Source of the DNA: Microbacterium sp. MYb72
GTDB lineage: Bacteria > Actinomycetota > Actinomycetes > Actinomycetales > Microbacteriaceae
DNA length: 64,000 nt
NCBI RefSeq assembly: GCF_002979415.1
Contig: NZ_PCOT01000013.1
Coordinates: 1-64,000, forward strand
Reading direction: 5' to 3'
The position numbers were made by a program, and so were the translations under genes. The notes beneath the pieces were generated by a model. That model did no database searches, was not told the origin of the DNA, and saw only the letters and a list, made by a program, of their open reading frames with translations. This document shows, one piece after another, positions 46,030-54,633 of this stretch. Position 1 is the stretch's first letter. Every line of letters begins with the position of its first letter.

Positions 46030-48623
46030 CACACGGCCTCGACGGGAGCGAGCTCGATCGCGGTGACCGCGAACTCGTCGCCAACGGCGAGCCCGAGCTC
46101 CGCGATGCGACCCACGGCCGACAGATCGGCGGCAGCGGCCTGAAGCGCCTCGTACTTCTCGGCCGGGGCGGTGATCATGGCGCTCGCGACGGGGGTCTTC
46201 TGCGACGCCTTCGCCTCGGTCTTCGCACGACGGATGCTGATCAGGGCCTCGCTGGCCACCGACAGCACCGCGGCGTCTCCCTCGATGCCCAGCGGCTCGG
46301 GCCAGGATGCCGTGTGCACGGAGCCCTCCTCGAACCAGGACCACACCTCTTCTGTCGCGAAGGAGAGGATCGGCGCGAGCAGTCGCAGCAGCGTCGACAG
46401 AGCGAGGCGCAGCGCGAGGGCCGCGGACGCCTGACCCACGTCGTTCTGGTTGTACGCGCGCTCCTTGACGAGCTCGAGGTAGTCGTCGCAGAAGGTCCAG
46501 AAGAAGGCCTCGGTGACTTCGAGGGCCTTGGCCTGGTCGTAGTTCTCGTAGGCCCTCGTCGCCTCGGCGATGACGCCGTCGAGCGCCGTCAGCATGGATG
46601 CGTCCAGCGCGTGCGTGACCTGCGCGCCCTCTGGCACGGGGAACGAGAGCACGAACTTCGCCGCGTTCAGCACCTTGATGGCGAGTCGGCGGCCGATCTT
46701 CACCTGCGTCGGGTTCTGCGGGTCGAAGGCGGCGTCCATGCCCAGTCGGCTCGACGCGGACCAGTAGCGCACGGCATCCGATCCGTGCGTGTCGAGGATG
46801 TCGGCGGGCGTGACCACGTTGCCCTTGGACTTCGACATCTTCTTGCGGTCGGGGTCGACGATGAAGCCGCTGATCGCGGCGTTGCGCCACGGCGAGCGGC
46901 CGTCTTCGAGGGTCGAGCGCAGCATGGTCGAGAACAGCCAGGTGCGGATGATGTCCTGACCCTGCGGGCGCAGGTCGAACGGCGCGGTGAGCTCCCAGAG
47001 CTCCTCGTCGCGCTGCCAGCCGCCGGCGAGCTGCGGGGTGAGCGAGGACGTCGCCCAGGTGTCGAGGATGTCGGCCTCGGCGTCGAAACCACCGGGCACG
47101 CCGCGCTGCTCTGCGGTGTACCCCGCCGGCACGTCGGTGGTCGGGTCGATCGGAAGAGCGGAGTGGTCGGGCGTGAGCACGCGGTCGTAATCGCGGTCAC
47201 CGTTCTCGTCGAGCGCGTACCACAGCGGGATCGGCACGCCGAAGAAGCGCTGGCGGGACACGAGCCAGTCGCCCGTGAGACCGCCGACCCAGTTCTCGTA
47301 GCGCACGCGCATGAAGTCCGGGTGCCAGGCGAGCTCGGCGCCGTGGCCGATGAGCGCATCGCGCAGCTCGGCGTCACGGGCGCCGTTGCGGATGTACCAC
47401 TGCCGGGTCGACACGATCTCGAGGGGGCGGTCGCCCTTCTCGAAGAACTTCACCGCGTGGTTGAAGGGCTTGCCGACCGCGGTCATCGCGCCGGTCTCCT
47501 GCAGCTTCTCCACGATGGCCTTGCGCGCGGAGAACACGGTCTTGCCCGCGAGCTCCTCGGCGTACCACTGCTGCGCCGCCGCATCCGCCACCGAGGAGGG
47601 GGCGTCGGGGAGGAATCGGCCGTCGAGGCCGATGGTCGTCATGTTCGGCAGGTGATCGCCCGACACGGTGCGCAGCTCGCGCCACCACACGATGTCCGTC
47701 ACGTCGCCGAAGGTGCAGACCATGGCCGCGCCGGTGCCCTTGTCGGCGAGCGCGAGGTGGTGGCCGTGGATCTCGATCTCGGCGCCGAAGAACGGCGTGG
47801 TCACCTTCGTGCCGATCAGGTGCTTGTGCGGTCCCTCCGGGTGCGTCACGATCGCGATGCACGCGGGGAGGAGCTCGGGGCGCGTGGTCTCGATGGTGAT
47901 CGAGCCGGAGCCGTCGGAGAACGGGAAGTCGATGGTGTGGTACGCGGCCTGCTGGTCGCGGTCCTCGAGCTCGGCCTGCGCGATCGCCGAGCGGAAGTCG
48001 ATGTCCCACAGCGTCGGCGCGAGGGCCTGGTAGGCCTCGCCGCGCTCGATGTTGCGCAGGAAGGCGAGCTGGCTCTGCCGGATCGTATCGTCGGAGATCG
48101 TCCGGTAGGTCTGGGTCCAGTCGACGCTGAGGCCGAGCTGGCGGAACAGCGCCTCGAAGTGCTTCTCGTCCTCGACCGTCAGCCGCTCGCACAGCTCGAT
48201 GAAGTTGCGGCGGCTGATCGGCAGCTGGTCGGCAGCGCGCGAGGACTTGTTGTCTCCGCCCTCGAACGGCGGGGTGAAGTCGGGGTCGTAGGGGAGTGAG
48301 GGATCGCAGCGCACCCCGTAGTAGTTCTGCACCCGACGCTCGGTGGGGAGGCCGTTGTCGTCCCAGCCCATGGGGTAGAAGACGGTCTTGCCGCGCATGC
48401 GCTCGAACCGCGCCTTGATGTCGGTGTGCGTGTAGGAGAACACGTGCCCGATGTGCAGGGAGCCGGATGCCGTCGGCGGCGGGGTGTCGATCGAGTAGAC
48501 GCCGTCACGCCCGGTCTGCGCGGCGCGGATGCGGTCGAACAGGTAGGTGCCCTGCTCCGCCCATGCGTCGTTCCACTTCGCTTCGAGACCTTCGAGTGCG
48601 GGCTTGTCGGGAATAGCGGACAT
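46029..48623 (-). CDS. valS: Valine--tRNA ligase
   Basis: Class I aminoacyl-tRNA synthetase charging tRNA-Val. 864 residues: HIGH motif as SGSLHIGHVFSYTH, CP1 editing insertion (about residues 200-340), KMSKS motif as KKMSKSKGNVVTP, and a helical anticodon-binding domain with a short C-terminus lacking the long coiled-coil arm of E. coli ValS. ATG at 48623 preceded by GAGGAG; upstream in-frame Met codons would add low-quality Arg/His-rich sequence. Divergent from the ABC substrate-binding gene. No T-box sequence was seen upstream. Confidence 0.97.
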   Translation of the reverse strand: MSAIPDKPALEGLEAKWNDAWAEQGTYLFDRIRAAQTGRDGVYSIDTPPPTASGSLHIGHVFSYTHTDIKARFERMRGKTVFYPMGWDDNGLPTERRVQNYYGVRCDPSLPYDPDFTPPFEGGDNKSSRAADQLPISRRNFIELCERLTVEDEKHFEALFRQLGLSVDWTQTYRTISDDTIRQSQLAFLRNIERGEAYQALAPTLWDIDFRSAIAQAELEDRDQQAAYHTIDFPFSDGSGSITIETTRPELLPACIAIVTHPEGPHKHLIGTKVTTPFFGAEIEIHGHHLALADKGTGAAMVCTFGDVTDIVWWRELRTVSGDHLPNMTTIGLDGRFLPDAPSSVADAAAQQWYAEELAGKTVFSARKAIVEKLQETGAMTAVGKPFNHAVKFFEKGDRPLEIVSTRQWYIRNGARDAELRDALIGHGAELAWHPDFMRVRYENWVGGLTGDWLVSRQRFFGVPIPLWYALDENGDRDYDRVLTPDHSALPIDPTTDVPAGYTAEQRGVPGGFDAEADILDTWATSSLTPQLAGGWQRDEELWELTAPFDLRPQGQDIIRTWLFSTMLRSTLEDGRSPWRNAAISGFIVDPDRKKMSKSKGNVVTPADILDTHGSDAVRYWSASSRLGMDAAFDPQNPTQVKIGRRLAIKVLNAAKFVLSFPVPEGAQVTHALDASMLTALDGVIAEATRAYENYDQAKALEVTEAFFWTFCDDYLELVKERAYNQNDVGQASAALALRLALSTLLRLLAPILSFATEEVWSWFEEGSVHTASWPEPLGIEGDAAVLSVASEALISIRRAKTEAKASQKTPVASAMITAPAEKYEALQAAAADLSAVGRIAELGLAVGDEFAVTAIELAPVEAV

Positions 48624-48710
48624 GGGAGGTCTCCTCGAGCGATGTATGCGGCACTGTGTGAGCGTGCCTGAGTGTGGATTGTGCCTCCAGTGTACCGACC
48701 GCATAACAAG

Positions 48711-48751
48711 GGGGTCGTACATCGACCCCGTCCAAGAATCCGCCGTAGAAT
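48711..48751 (+). promoter_or_regulatory. Upstream region of ABC importer with hairpin and -10-like box
   Basis: In the 164-nt gap between divergent valS and the ABC importer there is a 7-bp inverted repeat GGGGTCG-TACAT-CGACCCC (48711-48729) and a TAGAAT box (48746-48751). The repeat could be an operator for the importer; no local regulator gene is present. Confidence 0.4.
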
Positions 48752-48787
48752 CGAAGCATCCCGATCCGTTCTTCCTGAGGAATCGCC

Positions 48788-50398
48788 ATGCCCGCACGCT
48801 CCCTGCGTCGCCTCCTGCCCGCCGTGGCACTCGCGGCCGCCTCCGCCCTGGTTCTCAGTGCCTGCACCTCCGCCGGCAGCGGCGACGCCTCTGACGAGAT
48901 CGTGTGGTCCATCGAAGGAGCCAACCTCTCGGCGGGGCACATGGACCCGCAGGTGAGCCAGCTCGACGTCTCCGGCATGGTGCAGCGCGCCGTGCTCGAC
49001 TCGCTGGTGTTCCAGGAGGATGACGGCAGCTTCACCCCGTGGCTCGCGACGAAGTGGGAGGTGTCGCCCGACAGCACGGAGTACACCTTCACGCTGCGAG
49101 ACGACGTCACCTTCACCGACGGAGAGAAGTTCGACGCCGCGGCCGTCAAAGCCAACTTCGACCGCATCGTCGACCCGGCGACGAAGTCCGCGCAGGCCGC
49201 GAGCATGCTCGGCGCCGACTACTACAAGGGCACCGAGGTCGTCGACGACCACACCGTGAAGGTGTCCTTCACCCAGCCCTACGCTCCCTTCCTCCAGGCG
49301 GCGAGCACTCCTCAGCTCGGGTTCTACTCGCCGAAGGTGCTGAAGGAGTCCGCCGACAAGCTCAAGGCGGGCGGTCCGGGGATCACTGTCGGAACCGGGC
49401 CCTTCGAGCTCACCGAGTACACGCCCGATCAGGAGATCGTCTACACCCGCAACGACGATTACGCCTGGGGACCGCACGACGCCACGGCGCCGAAGGTCGA
49501 GACCCTGCGCGTCGAGATCCAGCCCGAGGCGTCGGTCCGCGCCGGAGTCGTGAAGAGCGGCGAGTCCGACATCGCCAGCAACATGCCGCCGAACCTGGTG
49601 AAGGAACTGGGCGATGGCGTCACCGTGGACTCGGTCGAGTACCCTGGTCTGCCGTACTCGCTGTACCTGAACGAGAAGTACGGCGTGTTCGCCGACGAGA
49701 AGGTGCGCCAGGCGTTCTCGCGGGGCATCGACATCGACTCCGCCGTCGAGGAGATCTTCTTCGGCCAGTTCCCGCGGGCGTGGAGCATCCTCGGCTCGAC
49801 GACGCCCGGGTACGACGCATCGCTCGAGGGCACCTGGCCCTACGACGAGGATGCGGCGAACGCCCTGCTCGACGAGGCCGGCTGGACGGAGCGCGACGCC
49901 GACGGCATCCGCATGAAGGACGGCACGCGCCTCTCCGTGCGCTGGATCGCCTGGACCCCGATCCCCGATGACCGAGCAGCGCTCGCGAACGCCATCCAGT
50001 CCGACCTCAAGAAGATCGGCTTCGAGGTCGTCCGGGAGACGCTCGAACCGGGCAAGTACAACGAGCAGTACGGTCCGAAGACCTTCGACCTCACGGACTG
50101 GGACTTCTCCGGAGTCGACCCGGACTTCCTGCGCAACCACCTGCACACGGACGGCTTCCAGAACGCCTCGCAGGTCTCCGACCCCGCCCTCGACGCGCTC
50201 CTCGAAGAGGCGGTCGCGACGAGCGACCAGAAGAAGCGCGACGAGCTCTACACCCAGGTGCAGCAGTGGAACGCCCAGCATGTCGCCATCGTCCCGCTTT
50301 ACAGCCCCTCGGCGATCACCGCGGTGGGCGAGCGGGTCAAGGGCCTCGACTACGACCTGTACGGGCGGCCGCTGTTCTACGATGTGAGCGTCGGCTGA
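48788..50398 (+). CDS. ABC transporter substrate-binding lipoprotein, peptide/nickel family
   Basis: 536 residues, SBP_bac_5 family (DppA/OppA/NikA-like). Signal peptide with lipobox LSAC (Cys26), so it is anchored outside the membrane. Family signatures: WEVSPDSTEYTFTLRDDVTF, DGEKFDAAAVKANFDRI, GTGPFELTEYTP, KVRQAFSRGIDID. It captures oligopeptides or related ligands for the two permeases and the double ATPase that follow. Exact ligand unknown. Confidence 0.93.
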   Translation: MPARSLRRLLPAVALAAASALVLSACTSAGSGDASDEIVWSIEGANLSAGHMDPQVSQLDVSGMVQRAVLDSLVFQEDDGSFTPWLATKWEVSPDSTEYTFTLRDDVTFTDGEKFDAAAVKANFDRIVDPATKSAQAASMLGADYYKGTEVVDDHTVKVSFTQPYAPFLQAASTPQLGFYSPKVLKESADKLKAGGPGITVGTGPFELTEYTPDQEIVYTRNDDYAWGPHDATAPKVETLRVEIQPEASVRAGVVKSGESDIASNMPPNLVKELGDGVTVDSVEYPGLPYSLYLNEKYGVFADEKVRQAFSRGIDIDSAVEEIFFGQFPRAWSILGSTTPGYDASLEGTWPYDEDAANALLDEAGWTERDADGIRMKDGTRLSVRWIAWTPIPDDRAALANAIQSDLKKIGFEVVRETLEPGKYNEQYGPKTFDLTDWDFSGVDPDFLRNHLHTDGFQNASQVSDPALDALLEEAVATSDQKKRDELYTQVQQWNAQHVAIVPLYSPSAITAVGERVKGLDYDLYGRPLFYDVSVG

Positions 50399-50459
50399 CG
50401 CCCCTCCGCCGCCGAGGGAACGAGACGAGCGCCGTCCCGAGCGAACGGAGCGAGTCGAG

Positions 50460-51413
50460 GTGACGAGACGGGTGAAGGCCGTGCTGCTCCGCATCGCCGG
50501 GATCGTCGCCTCGGCCGCCGCCGTGCTCTGGGGCGCCGCCACGCTGGCCTTCCTCGCCTTCCGGGTGATCCCCGGAGATCCGGTCTCGGTCATGCTCGGC
50601 CCGCAGGCCCAGGTGAGCGAGGCCGTCAAGGACTCGATCCGCACCGAACTCGGGCTGGATCGACCGCCGCTGGAGCAGTACGCGGGCTTCATCGGGAGGC
50701 TGGCCCGCGGCGATCTGGGCGAGTCGTATCAGCTGCGTCTGCCGGTGACCGAGGTCATCGGCAGACAGCTCGGTGCGACGGTCCAGTTGGCGGCACTCGC
50801 GCTGCTGATCGCGATCGTGCTCGCGCTCGCCGTGTCGTTCCTCGTACGCGGGCGGGCCGCTCGCGCCGTCGCGGCCGGAATCGAGCTCGTGGTGCTGTCG
50901 TCGCCGGTGTTCTGGATCGGCCTCGTGCTGCTGAGCGTGTTCGCTTTCGGACTGGGGTGGTTCCCGGTCTCCGGCACGCGCAATCCCGCCACGATCGTGC
51001 TGCCCGCCGTCACCCTCGCCCTGCCCGTGGCCGCCCTGCTCAGCCAGGTGCTGCGCGACGGGCTCGTGCAGGCGGAGCGGATGCCGTTCGCCGAGACGGT
51101 GCGCGCGCGGGGAGCGAGTCCGCTCCGGTTCACCGCACGGCACGGGCTGCGTCACGGCGCCGCCGGCGCGATCACCCTGGCCGCCTACCTCACCGGCTCC
51201 GTGCTGGGCGGGGCGGTGCTCGTGGAGACGGTGTTCGCCCGCCCGGGCCTCGGTCGCGTCACCCTCGCGGCGATCAGCGATCGCGATCTCCCCGTCATCA
51301 CGGGGATCATCCTGCTCAGCGCCGTGGTGTTCGTGATCGTGAACGTGGTGGTCGAGCTGATCCATCCGCTCATCGACCCGCGTCTGCGCTCCCGATCGGC
51401 GGGTGTCCGATGA
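50460..51413 (+). CDS. ABC transporter permease, DppB-like
   Basis: 317-residue first permease of the peptide-type importer, about six helices. The N-terminal helix is followed by VIPGDPVSVMLG and LGLDRPPLEQYAGFI, the DppB/OppB opening, and the EAA loop is seen as FAETVRARGASPLRFTARHG. GTG start with GAGTCGAGG just upstream. Stop overlaps the second permease (ATGA). Confidence 0.93.
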   Translation: MTRRVKAVLLRIAGIVASAAAVLWGAATLAFLAFRVIPGDPVSVMLGPQAQVSEAVKDSIRTELGLDRPPLEQYAGFIGRLARGDLGESYQLRLPVTEVIGRQLGATVQLAALALLIAIVLALAVSFLVRGRAARAVAAGIELVVLSSPVFWIGLVLLSVFAFGLGWFPVSGTRNPATIVLPAVTLALPVAALLSQVLRDGLVQAERMPFAETVRARGASPLRFTARHGLRHGAAGAITLAAYLTGSVLGGAVLVETVFARPGLGRVTLAAISDRDLPVITGIILLSAVVFVIVNVVVELIHPLIDPRLRSRSAGVR

Positions 51414-52213
51414 GGCGCGTTCTGCTGTGGACGGCCGTCGCCATCCTGGCCGTCATCGCGTTCGCGGCGCTGCTGCCCGACGTCCTCGCGACGCACGATC
51501 CGCTCCAGACCGACGTGCGCTCCGCGCTGCTGCCTCCGAGCGCCGAGCACCTCTTCGGCACCGACCAGAGCGGGCGGGACGTGTACTCGCGGGTCGTGCA
51601 TGGAGCCGGGCGGTCCGTGGGCATCGGGCTGCTCGCCACCGGCATCGCCCTGGTCGTCGGTCTCGCGATCGGCTCTCTCGCCGGCGTCTCGCCCCGTGGT
51701 CTCGATGTCGCGCTCATGCGGGTGAACGACGTGCTGATGGCCTTCCCGGAGTTCCTCGTCGCGCTCGTCGTGATCGCCGTGCTCGGGCCGGGACCCGTGA
51801 ACATCGCGATCGCGGTGACGCTCGCCGCTGTTCCCGTCTACGTCCGACTGGCACGGGTGCAGACCCGCACGCTGCGCCTCGCCGAGCACGTCGAGGCGGC
51901 GCGGATCCTCGGCGTCCCTCGCTTCTCGGCGTTCCTGCGGCACGTGGCGCCGGGGGTGCTCGGTTCGCTGAGCGTCCTCGCCACGATCGGCATCGGATCC
52001 AGCATCCTCGCCGCCGCAGGGCTCAGCTTCCTCGGGCTCGGCCCTGCCGAGCCGACCCCGGAGTGGGGTCTCATGCTCTCGGGAGGACGCAACGTGCTCG
52101 GACAGGCCTGGTGGATCTCGGTGTTCCCCGGGGCGGCCATCACCCTGACCGTCGTCGCTGCGACCGTCGTCGGTCGCATGCTCCGAGCGCGCGCCGACGG
52201 GGTGAGGTCATGA
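51410..52213 (+). CDS. ABC transporter permease, DppC-like
   Basis: 267-residue second permease. Motifs HLFGTDQSGRDVYSRVVHGA and the EAA loop HVEAARILGVPRFSAFLRH, typical of DppC/OppC, with six helices. Overlaps both neighbours by 4 nt (ATGA on each side), so the permease-permease-ATPase genes are translated as one coupled set. Confidence 0.93.
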   Translation: MRRVLLWTAVAILAVIAFAALLPDVLATHDPLQTDVRSALLPPSAEHLFGTDQSGRDVYSRVVHGAGRSVGIGLLATGIALVVGLAIGSLAGVSPRGLDVALMRVNDVLMAFPEFLVALVVIAVLGPGPVNIAIAVTLAAVPVYVRLARVQTRTLRLAEHVEAARILGVPRFSAFLRHVAPGVLGSLSVLATIGIGSSILAAAGLSFLGLGPAEPTPEWGLMLSGGRNVLGQAWWISVFPGAAITLTVVAATVVGRMLRARADGVRS

Positions 52214-53700
52214 CGGCCGCGCTGGAGGTGCAGGGGCTGCGCATCGGCTTCGGCGGGCCGGCGGTCGTCGACGGCGTGTCGTTCTCGGTGGCACCGGGGG
52301 AGTGCGTCGCGATCGTCGGGGAATCCGGTGCGGGCAAATCCCTCACGGCGCGGGCGCTGCTCGGGCTGAGCGCTGGGCGCGTGCACGTCGATCGCCTGCT
52401 GATCGACGGCGAGGATGCCGCGGGCCTCGGCGAGCGCGCATGGCGACGGCTCAGGGGCGCGCGCATCGCGCTGGTGTCCCAGGATGCGCTGGTGTCGCTC
52501 GACCCGCTGCAGAGGATCGGCAGCGAGGTCGCCGAGCCGCTGCGCATCCACGGGCTCGACGCGGGACCCGAGCGCGTGCAGGAGCAGCTGCGCCGAGTGT
52601 GGATGCCCGATCCGGAGCGCCGCGCGCGCCAGTACTCGCATGAGCTCTCCGGGGGGCTCCGCCAGAGGGCGCTGATCGCCTCCGCCCTCGCGGCCGGGCC
52701 CGCCGTGCTCGTTGCGGACGAGCCCACCACGGCGCTGGACGCCACCGTCCAGGCGCGCATCCTCGCACTGCTGAGGGAGATCGCCGACGCCGGCACCGCT
52801 GTGCTGTTCATCAGCCACGACTTCGCGGCGGTCCGCAGACTGGCGGATCGGGTGCTGGTCATGCGCGGGGGCATCGTCGTCGAGGAGGGGAACACGGCGG
52901 ACGTGCTGGAGAACCCTCGGCACGACTACACGCGCGAGCTGATCGCCGCGACCCGTCACACGCCGAGAGAGACGGAAGAGGGAGACCCGACCCCTGTGCT
53001 CGTGGGCAGCGGGGTCGCGAAGAGCTTCGGCGGCGTGCCGGCGGTGGTCGATGCGGACTTCGCCGTGCCGGAGGGGCGCACACTCGGCGTGGTGGGGGAG
53101 TCGGGATCGGGCAAGACGACGCTCGCTCGCATGATCGTCGGCGTGGAGACTCCGGATGCCGGGGAGCTGCGCTGGCAGGGGACCCATCGGGTGCAGCTCG
53201 TGCATCAGAATCCGCTCGGCGCCTTCGACCCCCGCTGGACGATCGGACGATCGCTGCGGGAGGCGCTCGCCGCTGGCGGGGTGCCCCGTGCGCAGCGCGC
53301 GGCGAAGACGGCGGCCCTCATGGCGGAGGTCGACCTCGATCCGGGGCTCGCAGACCGGCGCCCCATCGCGCTGTCCGGCGGTCAGCGACAGCGGGCGGCG
53401 ATCGCCCGCGCGCTCGCCGCCGAGCCGGACGTGCTGGTGCTCGACGAGCCGGTCTCCGCCCTCGACCCCTCGGTCCGGGAGCGCGTGCTGCAGCTGCTGG
53501 TGCGGCTGCAGCGGACGCGCGGGCTGACCATGATCTTCGTCTCGCACGATCTCGACGTCGTCGGGGCGGTCTGCGACACGGTGCTGGTGATGCAGGACGG
53601 ACGGATCGTGGAGCAGGGTCGCGTGTCTGAGGTCTTCGCGGCCCCGCGGCACCCGTTCACGAGGGAGCTGCTGGCGGCGAGCGGTCAGTCCTTGACCTGA
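52210..53700 (+). CDS. Fused double ABC ATPase, DppD-DppF type
   Basis: 496 residues containing two nucleotide-binding domains in one chain. First: Walker A GESGAGKS, signature LSGGLRQR, Walker B VLVADEPTT. Second: GESGSGKT, LSGGQRQR, VLVLDEPVS. In many bacteria these are separate DppD and DppF proteins. The second domain has a shortened region after Walker A (RWQGTHRVQLVHQNP). The 3' end overlaps the convergent pentapeptide gene by 16 nt. Confidence 0.94.
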   Translation: MTAALEVQGLRIGFGGPAVVDGVSFSVAPGECVAIVGESGAGKSLTARALLGLSAGRVHVDRLLIDGEDAAGLGERAWRRLRGARIALVSQDALVSLDPLQRIGSEVAEPLRIHGLDAGPERVQEQLRRVWMPDPERRARQYSHELSGGLRQRALIASALAAGPAVLVADEPTTALDATVQARILALLREIADAGTAVLFISHDFAAVRRLADRVLVMRGGIVVEEGNTADVLENPRHDYTRELIAATRHTPRETEEGDPTPVLVGSGVAKSFGGVPAVVDADFAVPEGRTLGVVGESGSGKTTLARMIVGVETPDAGELRWQGTHRVQLVHQNPLGAFDPRWTIGRSLREALAAGGVPRAQRAAKTAALMAEVDLDPGLADRRPIALSGGQRQRAAIARALAAEPDVLVLDEPVSALDPSVRERVLQLLVRLQRTRGLTMIFVSHDLDVVGAVCDTVLVMQDGRIVEQGRVSEVFAAPRHPFTRELLAASGQSLT

Positions 53701-54335
53701 ATGCCGATGCTCGCGGCGAGGACGGGTGCGAGCTGCTGCACCTGGAAGCCGGAGAGCGTCGTGCCGCGCAGGCTGTTCGCGTCGAGGTAGCTCAGCGCGT
53801 CGAGGCCGCGGAGATCGACGTCGACGGCCCGCATCCCCCGTGGGTCGACCTCGTCGCTGGACGTACCGCGGAAGCGCACCCTCGTGAGCTCGGACTGGGG
53901 GAGATCGACCGTGCGGATGCTGCAGTCGACGACATCGACGTCGACCGCCTTCGCGCCACCGAGGTTCAGGTAGTCCACGCGGAGGTCGCGGAGCTCGAGC
54001 TCGTCGATCCTGGCGTCGCTGAGATCGAGGGTGCCGATTCGTCCGCCGGCGATCCGCAGGCGACGGACGCTCGCACCCCGCATGCGGAGGGAGGCGATGC
54101 GGACTCCGGTCATCTCGACGTCGAGGAGCGTGGCTCCGGTGAGATCGACGGCATCCGCGTCGGCGACAACGACGCACTGCTCGAGCGACGCGTACGCGAG
54201 ATCTGCCGGTCCGTCGAGGTCGAGACGCGCTGCCACGAGGTCGGCGCTGCGCGCGGGGGCGGCGTCGACGTACTCACGAGGAAGGTCGGGGGGAGAGACG
54301 CGAGGAGCGGCGGGGGAATCGGACGAACGTGCCAT
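53685..54335 (-). CDS. Pentapeptide-repeat-like protein
   Basis: 216 residues of which about 150 follow a regular five-residue periodicity with Leu/Val/Ile at the centre (ARLDL, ASLEQ, VDLTG, ASLRM, RRLRI, GTLDL, DELEL, DYLNL), predicting a right-handed quadrilateral beta-helix. Many repeats deviate from the A(D/N)LXX consensus. Family members include DNA-gyrase-protecting proteins, but no such role is shown here. ATG at 54335, with a TACCCT box ending 6 nt before it (leaderless). Confidence 0.8.
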   Translation of the reverse strand: MARSSDSPAAPRVSPPDLPREYVDAAPARSADLVAARLDLDGPADLAYASLEQCVVVADADAVDLTGATLLDVEMTGVRIASLRMRGASVRRLRIAGGRIGTLDLSDARIDELELRDLRVDYLNLGGAKAVDVDVVDCSIRTVDLPQSELTRVRFRGTSSDEVDPRGMRAVDVDLRGLDALSYLDANSLRGTTLSGFQVQQLAPVLAASIGIQVKD

Positions 54336-54341
54336 GGTTCG

Positions 54342-54347
54342 AGGGTA
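54342..54347 (-). promoter_or_regulatory. -10 box of pentapeptide gene, leaderless
   Basis: TACCCT on the minus strand, 6 nt before the ATG at 54335. Confidence 0.5.
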
Positions 54348-54411
54348 GGGGGTGCCTCCGACGCTCAGTGAGCGGCGGAGCACGACGGTCCTCGACTGCT
54401 GCTGTGCCGCG

Positions 54412-54417
54412 TACAAT
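54412..54417 (+). promoter_or_regulatory. -10 box of T-box/ileS transcript
   Basis: TACAAT, about 7 nt before the presumed 5' end of the T-box leader. The -35 is poorly conserved. Confidence 0.55.
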
Positions 54418-54423
54418 GGGGGC

Positions 54424-54600
54424 ACGAGCATCGATCCGGCCATCACCGGGGAGCTCTCGGAAGAACGCATCGACAGGCTGAGCCTGCCGGGGCCAGTAGA
54501 ACCGAGCGGGGCAGGCCCGTCACAGCCGCAGTGAGAGTGGCCCCGCCGTGAGGCGCGGTAAGCGAGGTGGTACCGCGGTCCGCGAGGATCGTCCTTGCAG
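54424..54600 (+). ncRNA. T-box riboswitch upstream of ileS
   Basis: Leader that senses uncharged tRNA-Ile. The diagnostic T-box sequence GAGGTGGTACCGCGGT is at 54564-54579; its TGGT can pair with the free tRNA ACCA end, inside a helix formed by CGCGGTA (54554-54560) with TACCGCG (54571-54577). Near the 5' end CCGG-CCATCA-CCGG (54436-54449) presents the Ile codon ATC (54442-54444) in a hairpin loop, consistent with the ultrashort Stem I of actinobacterial ileS T-boxes. No terminator with a T-run follows, so control is probably translational. Confidence 0.92.
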
Positions 54601-54633
54601 CAGCATCCGCCACGACGATCACTGCGAGACGAC

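Noticed and set aside
45814..46890. 358-codon version of the small gene behind valS
   Set aside because: The extra 287 codons lie inside valS in another frame and are Arg-rich low complexity. Only the last 71 codons after an ATG look like a protein.
48788..53700. ABC cassette as a siderophore or antibiotic island
   Set aside because: Motifs are those of ordinary peptide/nickel importers; no biosynthetic gene or regulator adjoins.
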